A DNA stretch of 64,000 nt from Pseudeuparius sepicola (GCA_963920635.1 OY987298.1:25708647-25772646); one strand, 5' to 3'. Shown: positions 44,253 to 56,815, counted from the stretch's first letter. Program-made: numbers and translations. The notes: a model not told the origin generated them from the letters alone.

Positions 44253-45732
44253 GTACCTAAGCGTTAACATTTGTCCATAATTTGAGCATGAATTTAGCAG
44301 AACATTCGCCGACAATACAAATAATATTGTACTGAAAACATTCCTTTAAATTTATGAAAGTTTCGTACATCAGGCAACAAGCTAACGCGCATGAAGGCAA
44401 GCGTCGTTCGATGCCTCATACACGATGGAATCAAGTCAGTGGGGTCAAATAGGATCAAATAGGGGATCAAACAGGTAAAAATGCGGTTAGGAAAAAATTA
44501 ATTCCGGCTTTAAAAAATAAGTTAGAATTTTTTAATTGCGATTTCACGTTAAAATTAATGTAGTTATGAATAAATCACCCTGTTGAAGTTGTCAAAAAAA
44601 AATAAATTTTGAGGCTTTTGGCTTGGCATTTTCTTTCGCAAAACCGCATGGCAGAGTGGTATTTTTTGTCAAGGTTATGCCATGATGATATTTTCAGGTT
44701 TGTTTTAATTGTTCTACCAAAATTTAGTTTGAAGCTTTGTTGTCAAACCATTAACACATTAACATATTTCCATCCTGTTATATTTCCTACTTTTATTCAG
44801 GATATCACTTTGGCACTGTAATACTCCACTGATGAACACTGTAACCATAGTTTATAATTTAAAAAGCGTGTTCTAATTGACAATAATGGGAAGTATGGTT
44901 TAAACAGGCCTTTTTCACACTATTTCTTTATAAGCGCATCATGAAGTATGCTAAAAATAGAGCCCAAAAATATTTTTCCCAATTTTTTGCAATCGGGAAA
45001 TGACTAAAATTAAATATTAAGATCAAATTTTCTAGGTACATGATGTCATTAGGGTTACCAAATGAAAACTTGTCTACCCAGGACAAGCCTTTGAGTCAAT
45101 CCGGACAAAATCCGGACACCACACTTTGTATTTTTTTTAAATTTTTTATTAATTTTTTAATTTTTTTTGACAAAGTAACAATTTTCCCACTATCTACTGA
45201 TTGACTGGTGCTGGTTACCATTTTCTTTTTACCAATAAAACAAGGCCCAAGGGCAAAAAAAAATTATTCACAAAAACTTACAAAATAAAACAAGTTACCA
45301 CACGCACACTTTACAGTTACTTTTCGCTGCTTTGTATTTTATTTAAAAAAGTTAAATTTTCTGGCAAAAGCACAAAATCGTAAAACTCTGAACAGCCCAT
45401 ATTTTTTAAATTATATAAGGAGTCATAAGTATTCCTTTCACAGAAGAAATAAAATTTAAAATAAAAAAACTTTTTAAAAACAAGCTTTTATTTAAGCCAT
45501 GTACTAAAACGAATAAAAATAAGTTTAGGTTTTCGTTAAGATAATTCAATTCCAAATTGCGACCAGTTTTTGCAATTTGAAAAGCTTGTCGCGCGAAATG
45601 TTGATGAAAGTAGGTAGCAATTAATTTTTTTGAACAGTGGTTGATAAGCACGTACGTCAGCACGTACCTATTTGCCAAAGTATTTCATTTGATACCCATG
45701 TTGGAAATTACCCAAATTACCCATGTTGGAAA

Positions 45733-45977
45733 TTAGTGTGATGTCACTAACTTTTTCGTTTTCTACTCTTCAAGCCCTTTCATTTGATACCCATATTAAG
45801 GGGTTCGACAAAAAATACATCATCCGCCATCTTGGAGCGGCGCGGCCATATTGAATTTAGTGTGATGTCAGTAACTTTATTGTTTTCTACTTTTAAAGCC
45901 CTTTCATTTGATACGCATATTAAGATAGTTGACAAAAAATACATCATCCGCCATCTTGGAGCGGCGGCCATTTTGAA
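45733..45977. repeat. Tandem duplication, 124-bp period
   Basis: Two units starting TTAGTGTGATGTCA (45733, 45857), each with CCCTTTCATTTGATAC and CATCATCCGCCATCTTGGAG. A partial older unit is at 45675-45732. Confidence 0.85.
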
Positions 45978-46514
45978 AGTATTACCATATTGAGTATTGC
46001 ATACTGTATTGTCACCGGAACCGCCACCGTCGAATACTTCTCGGCGTTGAGGTGGAAGAGAGGCTTCTGTCCGGTAGATGGCACACTGCGCACTTGTAAT
46101 GCGGCTTCCCAAGACGAACTTTTGTTCGGCAGATGGCGCGCTTCGCGGCTTGCCAAATCTGTTGATTTGACCTTGGTTGTTTGCGTTTTTTGTGCTGGTA
46201 CGAATGAGTCATCGCCATCGATCGATGGCTGGAAGATATATCTTAGATTTTGTATTCCAGCGTTCGATTCGAGTCGCCCGGCCGCGGCCCCGCCCCCCTC
46301 TTTGCCTATGGAGGCGGTTTTTTTAAAGTAGCGAGTAATGTTATTAATTGTTAATGACAAATGTCTCGAGTCTTTTTAAAATAATCTTTTTATAATGGAG
46401 TTATAACGTTGATTGATTCCTTCCTCCATCGACGGTTATACCTAATATTCATATACAACAAGGTGACCAACTCCTGGGGCTGACGAAAACCGGGACAGTA
46501 CTTAGGTACCTAGC

Positions 46515-47386
46515 CAGGGGCGGATGGGACCACCGGGACACCGGGCAAATGTCCGGTGGGCCGGTCATTCGAAGGGCCCCGGAGGGCCGCCGCAGGCTCG
46601 AAGGCTCACCGGCTCGCATCTTAAATTTTAAGACGTCTTAACTACTTGACAAAACAAAAGGCAATCATTGTTACAATAATTGTTGTAAGTAGGTAGTTAA
46701 TTTAAGATAGGACGGTGCAACTGGCCATAATTAATTATTTTTGTTTTGTTATTTTTTGTTCTATTATTTCTTTACGTGTTTTACGGAAACGTAGAAGGGG
46801 CACACCATTATTTTATTTTTATTGAACTCGAAATTTCGACTTTTAAAGTCGCAGTCTGACTTTGAAGTTGAAATGCCGATTTTGAACTCAAAATTTTGAC
46901 TTTGAACTTCGGCTTTGAAAGTTGGAAGTTCATAAAGTCGAAACTTCGAGTTCAATGTCGGAATTTCGAGTTCAAAGTCGGATTTCGAATTTCAAAGTCG
47001 AAATTTTGAGTAAAAAGTCGGAATTTCGACTTTATAAAGTCGGAATTTTGACTTCAAAGTTGGCCTTCGACTTTAAAAGTCGGAATTTCGAATTCAATAA
47101 AAATAAAATAACGGTGTGGTCCTTCTACGCTTCTGAATGTTTTGTTATTTTTATATCTTTATATTTAGAGAAAAAAGTTTTATTTGTTTTACGAGAGTTA
47201 TGATTTTATTTATGTTTTCATAAAACATGTATATTTTGTTTTATTTAAAAAATACATTATCTACTTTTTTTTAATTGTTATTATAATAATAATTAAGAAA
47301 AGAAAAATCTAAAGCCAAATGAGACATTTAGGGGCCGCTTGGGAGACAAATGCCCGGGCTGGTTAGGTAAAGCCCATCCGCCCCTG
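46515..47386. mobile_element. Non-autonomous hAT element
   Basis: Ends CAGGGGCGGATGGG and CCCATCCGCCCCTG with an exact 8-bp TSD, TACCTAGC (46507-46514, 47387-47394). The centre (46780-47130) is an inverted repeat around GTAGAAG-GCACACC, filled with degenerate repeats of TCGGAATTTCGA-like words. No transposase. Confidence 0.92.
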
Positions 47387-47819
47387 TACCTAGCTATTTT
47401 TTACCTATAATATGCAATTGTCAAGTTTTGTAGTTTAATCAACTTATGATTTTGTTAGAATTATTGATCTAGTTCATGCTTTTAACCAATAAATACCACC
47501 CAAGGGAAACAAAAAAGAATTTGTGATCAACTAATATAACAAAAATAAAATTTAACACAAAGCCACAGGTACATAAATTAAAAAAAAAAACAAATACTGG
47601 CTGTTTACAATATACAGGGTGGCCCAGGATAAGTGAGCCAATATGTGCAAAAGAAAAAAATTTCGCGTTTAAATTTGATTGTTTGTGGTTCTGATTTGCT
47701 TGACTAATGACTGGAAACTAATTTTTAGCATATTTTCGTTTTTGAAAAATCAAGATGGCGTCGACAGCGATCATTTATTTATTTTCATTGTAGGTGAAGT
47801 GCCTTTTCCTTTAAAGATA

Positions 47820-48150
47820 AAAAAAATCATTAAGAAAAGTTGTTCCCAATTAAAATTACCCCAGGGTACCAAATTTTGGAAAGATCGGCCTACTTTGTTT
47901 TCCCACTTCTTTTTCTAAGGCACTAAAGAAAAAATGAAAAAATTAAGTAGGCTGATTGTCTCAAAATTTGGTACACGGCAATAAGTTTTAATTCTAAACA
48001 ACTTTTTCTCATAAAATTTGTCGATACCTTGTATTTAGAAGCCACTTTAGCGCGTTAGAAAAAGGAAAGAGTGAGAAAAACAAAGTAGGTAGGCCCATCT
48101 TTCCAAAATTTGGTACCAGGTGGTAACTTTTAATTGGGTTTTAACAAATT
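47820..48150. repeat. Fold-back cluster
   Basis: Three related blocks around GTACCAAATTTTGG / CCAAAATTTGGTAC occur in alternating orientation (about 47826-47900, 47955-48015, 48085-48145). Confidence 0.7.
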
Positions 48151-48179
48151 ACATAGGGTCTTCGGCTCTCTTGAGGGCA

Positions 48180-48690
48180 TGAACATTTTTGTCGATTTGA
48201 AGTTTTTTTAGCACAGCGCGAAAAATTGGGCATGGAGGCCCATTTCTTTTTTAACGTCACCTGGCTGGCCAAAATTGCCATATTTTATTTTCTTATCTAT
48301 TTTCTGTGCGGCCTAAAATAACCGAGAAAATCGCTTAATAAGAAATAAACAAAAAATGCATAGCCTCAAGAGAGCCGAACACCCTGTGTAATTTTCTGAA
48401 ACTATCTGAGTACCCAGTTGCATAAAGCTTCTTAGTGCCATCAATTTTCAATATAATAGTTTTCCTCTATCTCTTAAAATAAATATGCTAGGGCTATTAA
48501 ATTGTTTTGCTCAATTTGAGGTATTTTTTATATTGCGCGTCAAGTTGGCTATGGCTGCCGATTTCTTTTGCAGCACCACTTAGCTGTCCAAAATTGCCAC
48601 ATTTTTGTTTCTTCACGATTTTTTTATTGTAGGACGCAAAATAAGTGAGAAAATCGCGGTGGTATAGTTCTAAAATAATCATCCTGTATA
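48180..48690. repeat. Partial relative of the 34248-34932 MITE
   Basis: Shares TTTCTGAAACTATCTGAGTA-like and TTGCGCGTCAAGTTGGC-like blocks and ends ATAATCATCCTGTAT. The left terminus is not clear. Confidence 0.65.
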
Positions 48691-49734
48691 TAAAAAATAT
48701 GTTGATCAGTTATATAAAATTTATAAAAAATATTACAAAAAGTAAAGTATGAAACAAACATTTAAAAAAAACTATAAGTTTTAAGTACAGGGTGGACCAA
48801 CGTTTGGCGCCCTGCCGGAGGGGTCACCCATGGGGGCCCTGGTTATGATGTATGTAGGATATGATGTATTCATATGTAAATAGATGTAAATTCTTTGCCT
48901 TGACTGTCACCAAATCCAAAGGTAACTCAATTTAGAAAGAGAAAAATATTTCTAAAATTTTAGTTGAAATGTGCATACTAAACCGTTGATTGAATCTTCC
49001 GTCGACGTCTAAACCAAATTTTCTGTATGAATGACAACTATATAAATTTAGCTAGACATCATATTTTTTATGCTTAGGTATGTCAGTGTTAATACTTATG
49101 CTTATGAAATATTGTGTATAATAAACGATATGCTTTACTAGGTATGCTACTTCAGTACCTATATCACATAGATAATCGAATAACAAAACATGAAGATAAT
49201 ATTATAGGTATATTCCGTTGTTTGAGAATCGACGATATAAACTTTGATTATATACCTATTATAAACAAGGATTAAAGGTATCAAAGCGTTGATGTAGAAC
49301 TTTGGAGAACAGATACGTCATTGTTCCCTTCCTCCATCGGCTGCGAATATGAAAAAATACTAAGAGATACTTTTTGTTAAACATTTTTCTGAAGTAATAA
49401 ATTCTAATAACACCCTGTAACTGCAAGTGTGAGCCTCAGAAGCTTCATTTCAACCTTAAGTTCGACGGCTCATCCGATCATGTGACTGAAAAAACTATCT
49501 CGTATAATTCTAGAGATACTAAAAAATACGTGTATTTTTCTCTAAACTTCTATGCTCTGTATAAAAAAAAACTAAGGCCCGTAGAAGAAAAAAATATATG
49601 AAGTGCCCTTATTTTGACTCCAAGAATACGTGGTTTCATTTTTGACCATCAGTTCAGTTACACCCTGTATACAGTGTCTTACGACTATTTTACGGTATAA
49701 CTTTCCAATACCGCCCTGTTTTCGAGATAATAAT

Positions 49735-50040
49735 GATAATGACAGAAAGTTGGACACAAATGGGAATTTTCTTTATTTGAAGTTTCTCAAAACAAATTAT
49801 TCTTGATAAAAGTTAGTGCTTGTGCTTAAACTCAAAATCGACCTGTAAAAATTTTAAAATTTCTATTCGTATACAGGGAAGGTTGAAAAATATGAAAATT
49901 CCTCAAGAGTAAAGTACTCTTATTTTTAGAACTACAGCAGTATAGCACTAAGAAAAGTTGTTTGGAATCCCAAGAAAATGTCAAATATGAATTCACAGCC
50001 ACCTATTCAAAAGAAGAAAAATCACACTTTCGCATTTTTT
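49735..50040. repeat. Partial relative of the 14032-14525 MITE, inverted
   Basis: CAGAAAGTTGGACACAAATG, TTCTTGATAAAAGTT and CAAGAGTAAAGTAC match the complement of 14250-14520. Confidence 0.75.
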
Positions 50041-50444
50041 ATTCACCGTATAATAGATAATATTAATATTAGCTATGTATTTTGAGGCACATCTTCAAGC
50101 ATGACAGTACGATACCAACGATTTTTATTTACGTTCAACTAGCATCTTAAAAACACTTAATAACTGAAACTTCTGCAAAGTTTGTCGTTTTTTTGTGTCC
50201 AGGTAAAATACTACTACAATTTCAAACATAACTTAGCAACTAATTTGTGGAACACAAAAATATTTTAATAGAGCAATAATTTAAGTTATTTAATAAATGA
50301 CAATTCAACAATAAAAATATCACAACAAAAAAATTATTACGAGAATAAACATTTCAGTGACTACTCTACATGTGACCCTTCCTTCGCTTCCTTTCGCCTT
50401 CAACCAGCGACTATCCCACTAGGCAATATAACAAATTTTTGAGG

Positions 50445-50920
50445 TAATTATGGAACGTAGTGTATGCACCGCCCGATTTTCTTGAAATTTTGGCTACCCA
50501 CCTATTTTCGAGGTCCCTGACCAAGAATCTAACCTCAGTTTTTTGAGGCCGGACGTACTTTTCGAGAAAATGAATTTTCAAATTTCCTTTTGACACCCGA
50601 CACCCCATTTTTCACGGCGACATTTGTGGTTATAATCCAGATAAATTTTTAGTGTACGCAGCTTAAACTGATCACCACCCTATGCTGCAGAAGGCGCAAA
50701 ATATGGTGGTGATCAATTTGAGCTAAATTCATCTCGATTATAACCAAATATTACCGTGAAAAAGTGGGGCGTCAAAAGGAAATTTGAAAATTCATTTTCT
50801 CGGAAACTATGTCCGACCTCAAAACACTGAGGTCAGATTCATGTTCAGGGACCTCGAAAATAGGGGGGTAGCCAAAATTTCAAGAAAATCGGGCGGTGCA
50901 TACACTATGCTCCATAATTA
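50445..50920. repeat. Large inverted repeat, arms about 215 bp
   Basis: TAATTATGGAACGTAGTGTA at the left is mirrored by TACACTATGCTCCATAATTA at the right. The arms include CAAATTTCCTTTTGAC and TTTTCTTGAAATTTTGGCTA. Smaller related pieces are at 38590-38640 and 52085-52200. Confidence 0.85.
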
Positions 50921-51191
50921 CGATTTTTGAATACGCTTCTTCAATGTTTGAATACAATTTTGCAGACTTCTAAGCTTCACAACTCACAACGCTTTCGGCT
51001 ACGGCTTTTTCAACCTGTCCAAGTTCAATTTTTTGTTTTTTTTTTATTGGGGACCTTCCCTACGACTCGTGCTCGATTTGGACAAGGTATTGCACCTAAA
51101 AAGTAAGTATATTTTGTAAAAATATAATGAAATTAACTAGCCATGAAAATTTAAAACCTTTAGCTAAACGTGGAATTTTTAAAGGTGCACG

Positions 51192-52512
51192 CAGGGTTGC
51201 CACCTTTTCAATTTTAAAATACGGGACGTGACGGGCGTTCGGGGGGGGGGGGGGGGGCTACAAAATGTTTTACTGAAAAAGGCCAATGAAAAGGAATAAA
51301 AGAAAACCACTATTTTTTGTTTTTGTTTTTTCTTGAAGATAACACAAAAACAAAACAAATTATGAAACTTAACTAAATAGATTCTTTAAAAATAAAAAAA
51401 ACAGAACATTTTTTGTTTTTTTTTCTTAAAGGGATAAACTTCCAAAAACAAATTATCATGGCTGGCTAATCACGACTAACCAAAAATAAATAAATCCTTT
51501 AAAAATAAAAAGAAATCACAGAACATTTTTTGTGATATATCACATAACACACAAGAAATTGACATTTACGAAAATTGTAGTGTGGCGCCAATGAAGGCAT
51601 GAAGGACTATAATTTAGTAAATTTTGTGTTCACATGTGAGTCGCGGCTTGGACTCTAGATGGTGGTGATTGTGCAAATGCCGTTCGCATGTAACATTTTT
51701 AATTTTTCACCTTAAATTTTGAAAATACGGGATTTATAGCGTCCCGTATGAATGTTTGCCGGGACACGGGACATTTTACTTAAGGAAGTGGCTATTTATA
51801 CGTCCGACGGATACAAACGTCAGTATACGTCTTGCGCTCTCATTGGTCGATTGAGTCACGTGACACATATCCTTACTTCTACCGTTCGATGGATTATGAA
51901 TCGGCTTGTTTACTAAGTCGATTGGATGATGTCCGAGATTATTCAGACCTTATCTTGTCTCATTTTGTATTGCCTATGCCCTACTTTTTCTGCGATGGGC
52001 GCTGCGGAATGAAAAATGAAGTGGTTATTTTATTATTTACAATGATGTAATCCACCCGACATTCGGCACCGCGCCGAATGTCGGGGGTAGCCACAATTTC
52101 AAGAAAATCGGGGGTGGGTTACAACGCCGAACATCGCATCGGGCGAAAATACGGGGTACCTACCTAGCCAAAATTTCAAGAAAATCGGGGGTGGGTTACA
52201 CCATTGGAAATTATTACCACTTATTTTTTCATACGGCAGCGTCTATCCCTCAAAAAGGAGCAGTGCATACGCTCCTTATTGCAAAGATGCTTGAGAAAAA
52301 TGCACTTCCGACGTATCTAAATATTAGTTTACTTCGGCTTCGGACGTGTACGGAGTTAAATGCACGTCCAAAGAAGTCACGTGACTCAGCCCGCCAATGA
52401 GAGCGCAAGACGTACTTATACTGACGTTTGTATCCGTCGGACGTATAAATAGCCACTTCCTTTACTTAAATACGGGACTGTCCCTTGAAATACGGGACGG
52501 GTGGCAACCCTG
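51192..52512. mobile_element. hAT-like element hosting a Mutator-like element
   Basis: Ends CAGGGTTGCCACC and GGTGGCAACCCTG with an exact 8-bp TSD, GGTGCACG (51184-51191, 52513-52520). The subterminal repeats ACGGGAC recur at both ends. A G18 homopolymer sits at 51240-51257. The element is split by 51784-52460. Confidence 0.92.
51784..52460. mobile_element. Mutator-like (MULE) MITE, 9-bp TSD
   Basis: Very long TIRs (over 100 bp, start GGAAGTGGCTATTTATACGT) flanked by an exact 9-bp TSD, TTTACTTAA (51775-51783, 52461-52469). Each TIR contains TATTTATA, an ATTGG (inverted CCAAT) and a GTCACGTGAC E-box-like palindrome. No transposase. A 13-bp perfect hairpin is at 52055-52085. Confidence 0.88.
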
Positions 52513-52681
52513 GGTGCACGTAAAGTTTCACCAGTCGATTCTACAACACACCGTTGATTGAGGACCATCGACGAACACACGTAGTCTCCCTTTCAATGTC
52601 TTGTGTTAAAAGTGTTGTTCACAGACCTACAATAACCCAAAGCTTTATGAAAAATATATAAAAATGTAACATGTAACTTAC

Positions 52682-52816
52682 CTTAGAATGTTTCTTGACT
52701 ACAAAGTCAGCCCTTTTTATGGCCTGCACCCATTTTGCGCTCAAAACCGGATCCTTAGGAAAGGCAAAAACGGACACTTTTGGCTTTGGCTCGGTTAGGT
52801 TAGGCAATTTGGGCAT
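52682..52816 (-). CDS. THAP-like exon (partial)
   Basis: A 45-codon minus-strand exon candidate, ATG at 52816 and consensus donor AAG/GTAAGT at 52682. It reads MPKLPNLTEPKPKVSVFAFP, then KDPVLSAKWVQAIKRADFVV and KKHSK. VFAFPKDP...KW..AI.R.DF is the core of THAP DNA-binding domains, but the N-terminal Cys pair normally present is missing, and the second Cys-x2-His half would be on a further exon not identified. It lies on the same strand as the acyltransferase, inside its 19-kb intron. It may be a remnant of a THAP-containing transposon or a host gene fragment. Expression unknown. Confidence 0.55.
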
Positions 52817-52918
52817 CGATTAATTCGTTCCTTCATCGACGAATTTGGGACACAACACTTCTCGGGCATGGCTGAGAAAACACAAGAAAACACCCATTTT
52901 GATATTATACATACAACC

Positions 52919-52945
52919 AGAGACTTGCCTTGATGGCAAGTCTCT
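52919..52945. repeat. Perfect 11-bp hairpin
   Basis: AGAGACTTGCC and GGCAAGTCTCT with a 5-nt loop TTGAT. Confidence 0.7.
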
Positions 52946-53619
52946 GTATACAACAAAACACACTTTCACTTCCTAACCTCCATATTTAGGTATCCTTTAT
53001 TTGATGGCTCAAAACATGAAATGTTTTTGATAGGCACACACTAATTATCGGACTAGAACACCACTGGTCCTCTGCACACTACTGTATCCACCAAATACAC
53101 GTAATAACAATCACAGATTACCCAGTAACGATAATATAAGTGGAAATAAAAATAAGTAAACGAGGAAAACGAGGAACAGATACAGATCAAAAACAAAAAC
53201 AGCTGGACGTCGTCGCGTCGGACGACAGTAGTTGTATGGCCTTGTCCATAGGTGGCGGTGCGCTGACCGCGTAGTTTTCTGCGCTCTTCCGTCGTCGATG
53301 GAGTGACCTTTTGCCCGAACCGTTGATTGAAGATTCCTTTCTCCATCGACCGACTCGAATGGTGGTTTAGGAATTTGGCGCCACCGTACGGACGCGTGTC
53401 GGTGAAATGTAAGAGAACGAGACAGAAACATTTAGTAACAAGTGGGAATGTGACAGACAGACCATAAGGATCATATTCGCATGCCACCCTAAGGGAGGAT
53501 ATCTTCCCCTTCTTCAATCAACGCCGGAACTAAAGGTGTATGCAAAATTTCAGCTCAATCGGATGTCAGGAAGTGGTTCTAATTCAGCTTGCAAGATTTG
53601 ACCTAAACATACATACATA

Positions 53620-54847
53620 CAGGGTGTCCAACTTTAAAACTGTACAAATCCTTAAAATCTTCATTTTTGAAGATAATCGCCTAAACTTTTTTTGTGTGAA
53701 AGGCCTTCAAAAACCGCTTCTTTTGACCTTCCTGCCATTTTCAAAATGCAAATACAGGGCCGGCTATGATTTTTATACCCCCGATTTTCACGAAAACCAT
53801 TTAGCGATTTTTTTATTTAAAATCTGACCCCACAGCGTTAATCTGAACACCCCAAAACCCCTATATACCAAATTTGAATTAAAAATATACAGGGAGTTCC
53901 ATTCTGCAGGGTGTCAAAATCGAGTAAAATATGAATTTTAAAGGCATCTGCCAAGTCAAGTGTGCCATGGAATCCCCTCAAAACAGTTGAATGGTCAATA
54001 GGACGACTCAAGGTGTTGGTGTGCAAAGGTCCAATACAAAATATACAGAGTGTCCTTATCTGTGCCATCTCAAAATGCTGACTTTTTATGAAACTTTATA
54101 CGGGTCATGAGCGCTATGGAATCATTGAAAAAAATATTGATAAACACAAAATTAATGTATTTCTTTACAAAATGCCAACTAACAAATAAAAACAATTTAA
54201 ATTATTGGACCTTACTCAACAAAGTCACTGTCTAAGATGATACATTTTTTGTGCATTTCCTGTTATGGCATACCAGCCACCTTAACTGATATGGACTTAA
54301 TGACTGGCAGACTTCTGTATTTTTTAGATTTAGTTCGTTTATAGTGTGTGGAGCGGTTTTGATATACTCGATTTTTGACTCCCAAAAATTCAGTATTTTG
54401 AGATGGCACAGATAAGAACACTCTGTGTATTTTGTATTGGACCTTTGCACACCAACAGTGAGTGGTCCTATTGACTATTCAACTGTTTTGATGGGATTCC
54501 ATGGCACTCTTGACTTGGCAGATGCCTTTAAAATTCCTATTTTGCTCAACTTTGACAACCTGCAGAATAGAACTCCCTGTATATTTTTTATTCAAATTTG
54601 GTATATAGGGGTTTTGGGTTGTTCTGATTAACGCTGTAGGGTCAGATTTTAAATAAAAAAATCGCTAAACGGTTTTCGTGAAAATCGAGGGTATAAAAAA
54701 ATCGCAGCCGGCCCTGGATTTGCTTTTTGAAAATGGCAGGAAGGTCAAAAGGAGCGGTTTTTGAAGGCCTTTCAAACAAAAAAAAGTTTAGGCGATTATC
54801 TCCAAAAATGAAGATTTTACGGATTTGTACAGTTTTTGGACACCCTG
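53620..54847. mobile_element. Palindromic TA-flanked element, arms about 450 bp
   Basis: The left arm starts CAGGGTGTCCAACTTTAAAA, the right ends TTTTTGGACACCCTG, flanked by TA (53618-53619, 54848-54849). The arms are inverted copies over roughly 53620-54080 and 54380-54847. Partial copies occur at 381-438, 5588-5957 and 7385-8640, making this the commonest repeat in the window. The many open frames in the arms are mirror images, not genes. Confidence 0.9.
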
Positions 54848-55161
54848 TATATACATAGTTCACCATACATTGCAAGTTAAATAAAAGCTGGTAAAAAGCA
54901 GTCTATTTCTTTTTTTCGTCCACTGGGCAGCAATAAGTAAAAATATTCCCTCCACATTGTCATTGTGAGATGGGATTGCAAAAAGAAATTCGGCTGCTTT
55001 TAGTAACTGTGAAAAAGTTTATTATTTTGCAATAATTGTTGTTTATAACCACGAATACTTTAAAATCCGGACGTTTATGAAAAATCCGCCCGGACTCACC
55101 CGGACGTAGTAAAAACCCGACCATGTCCGGATTAGTCCGGATGTCTGGTAGCCCTAGAATA

Positions 55162-56815
55162 CAGTGGCTTTATACAAGACAGTGGCGACAACCATGGTTC
55201 GATTTTTGATTGGTTCCGCCATGTTTCGTCAAATTCTGTCATAATGGATCTACTTATCGTATCGATTTCATAATGACGGCGTCATTCTACAGATCCGTTC
55301 TTCGTTTTGTCCCTTATTATGGATGTACGCTTTGTTTACGTGTGTATATCATATTTCTGTGCTTTATCTGCGTTTTTTTTTGAGAAAAATAAAGTAAGGT
55401 GACTACAACGAAGATGGTTGTCATGCAAGAAATGTATAAAAGTGAGGGAAGGTTGCAGGAGAAGAATACAATGAAAAAGTTGGAAAAGGCGGTACAGAAG
55501 GTAAAAAAAAAGACTGATTAGCAGGGGGAAGGCCATGAAGAAATTAAAATAATGGCGCTGAGAGACCGTAGAAAATTGCAAAACCAGCAAAATTTGAAAA
55601 CTTTGTTATGAAAGCTTTTGCAAATGTTTTAAAAATTAGTGAGCCTAATAACTATGAAGAAGCTGTAAAGACCGGTGATCGAAGCTATACTGGTTAGCTG
55701 TAATGGATAAAGAAATGAATAAGTCACATGAATAAAACAAAAATGAGTTTTACAGAGACTTCCAGAAGACAAGTAAGCATTAGGTATAGTATCTTGTAAA
55801 TGGATATACAAGGAGAGGATAATTCCGGATGGATCGATAGAAAAATACTAGGAGAGGTTGGTAATGAAAGGTTGTTCACAAAGAAAAGGTGAAGACTACG
55901 ACCAAACGTTTAGCCCTGTAGGCAAATCTGGAATGATAATAAAAGCAATATTAAGCATATAGCTGCTGGTGAAAATGTTGAATTGACTCAATGGATGTCT
56001 CTACAGCATGCGCTTATATCCAAAAATCGATGAAGATGTTTACATAAAACAACCAAAAGGTAATGAAGATTAAACCAATAGAGTTTTGTAGACTTCAAAC
56101 AAGTTTTTATGGTCTCAAACAAGCACAATGGAGCAAATTGCGAACATTTGTATGAAAGCTTTATTTAAACCAAAAACATTTTGAGAGGCTGTTACTCCTG
56201 TAAAACAATAAGAAAAATCATCCAAAGGGAAGGATGTTGAAGATTGTAATATCACTTTTCATTTTTCTTATGAATAATTTGTTATTGTATCCATGAAAAT
56301 AAGTAAATAAAAAGTGTCAAAAACCAAAAATAAAAGCAGTTATTCTTTAAGTTTTAGTCTCGTGTACCAAGTGCTTTAGGACTTCAACAGCTCTCAAGAA
56401 AATTGTTAATTACAAAGTTTTCTGTATGTACATATAAGACCAATAAACACCAATTATAAATTGAACATACCTATGTTTGGAGTTGTTTTATTATAATGTA
56501 GGTAGTTATCATTACTTTATATCCTAAGCTAAAAGTACCATATAATTATATTGTGTTTTCTCTATTTTATATTTCTAAAATGTTCTGTTTATTGATATCT
56601 ACTAATTTCTAAACTTTTCAAAATACAAACACATGCTCTATTCCAGTGAGAACCATTAAATATTAGTAATTATTAATCATAAAATATGAACGAAACAGAA
56701 CAGGTAGGTAGGTTTTACCGTTTATTTCTCAAAAAATTATTTTATTTAATATATAATAGTCATATCGATAAAAAAATCTATACTGGATCTGGATTCACAA
56801 TATCAATATATTACT
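55162..56815. mobile_element. Composite element, copy 2
   Basis: Begins CAGTGGCTTTATACAAGACA after TA and follows copy 1 (39013-42066) including the Copia remnant, but lacks both the nested 40573-41931 unit and the (TTATTA)n insertion. The right inverted end was not found; similarity stops near 56815. Confidence 0.75.
55785..56150 (+). pseudogene. Copia-type RT remnant, copy 2
   Basis: Same series as at 39695-40040 (KWIYKERI-type start, GEDYDQTF, AAGENVELTQ, FYGLKQA) with its own indels. Non-functional. Confidence 0.8.

Noticed and set aside
53053..53517. 154-aa minus-strand open frame
   Set aside because: No recognisable domain, unusual composition, overlapping open frames, and no splice context.
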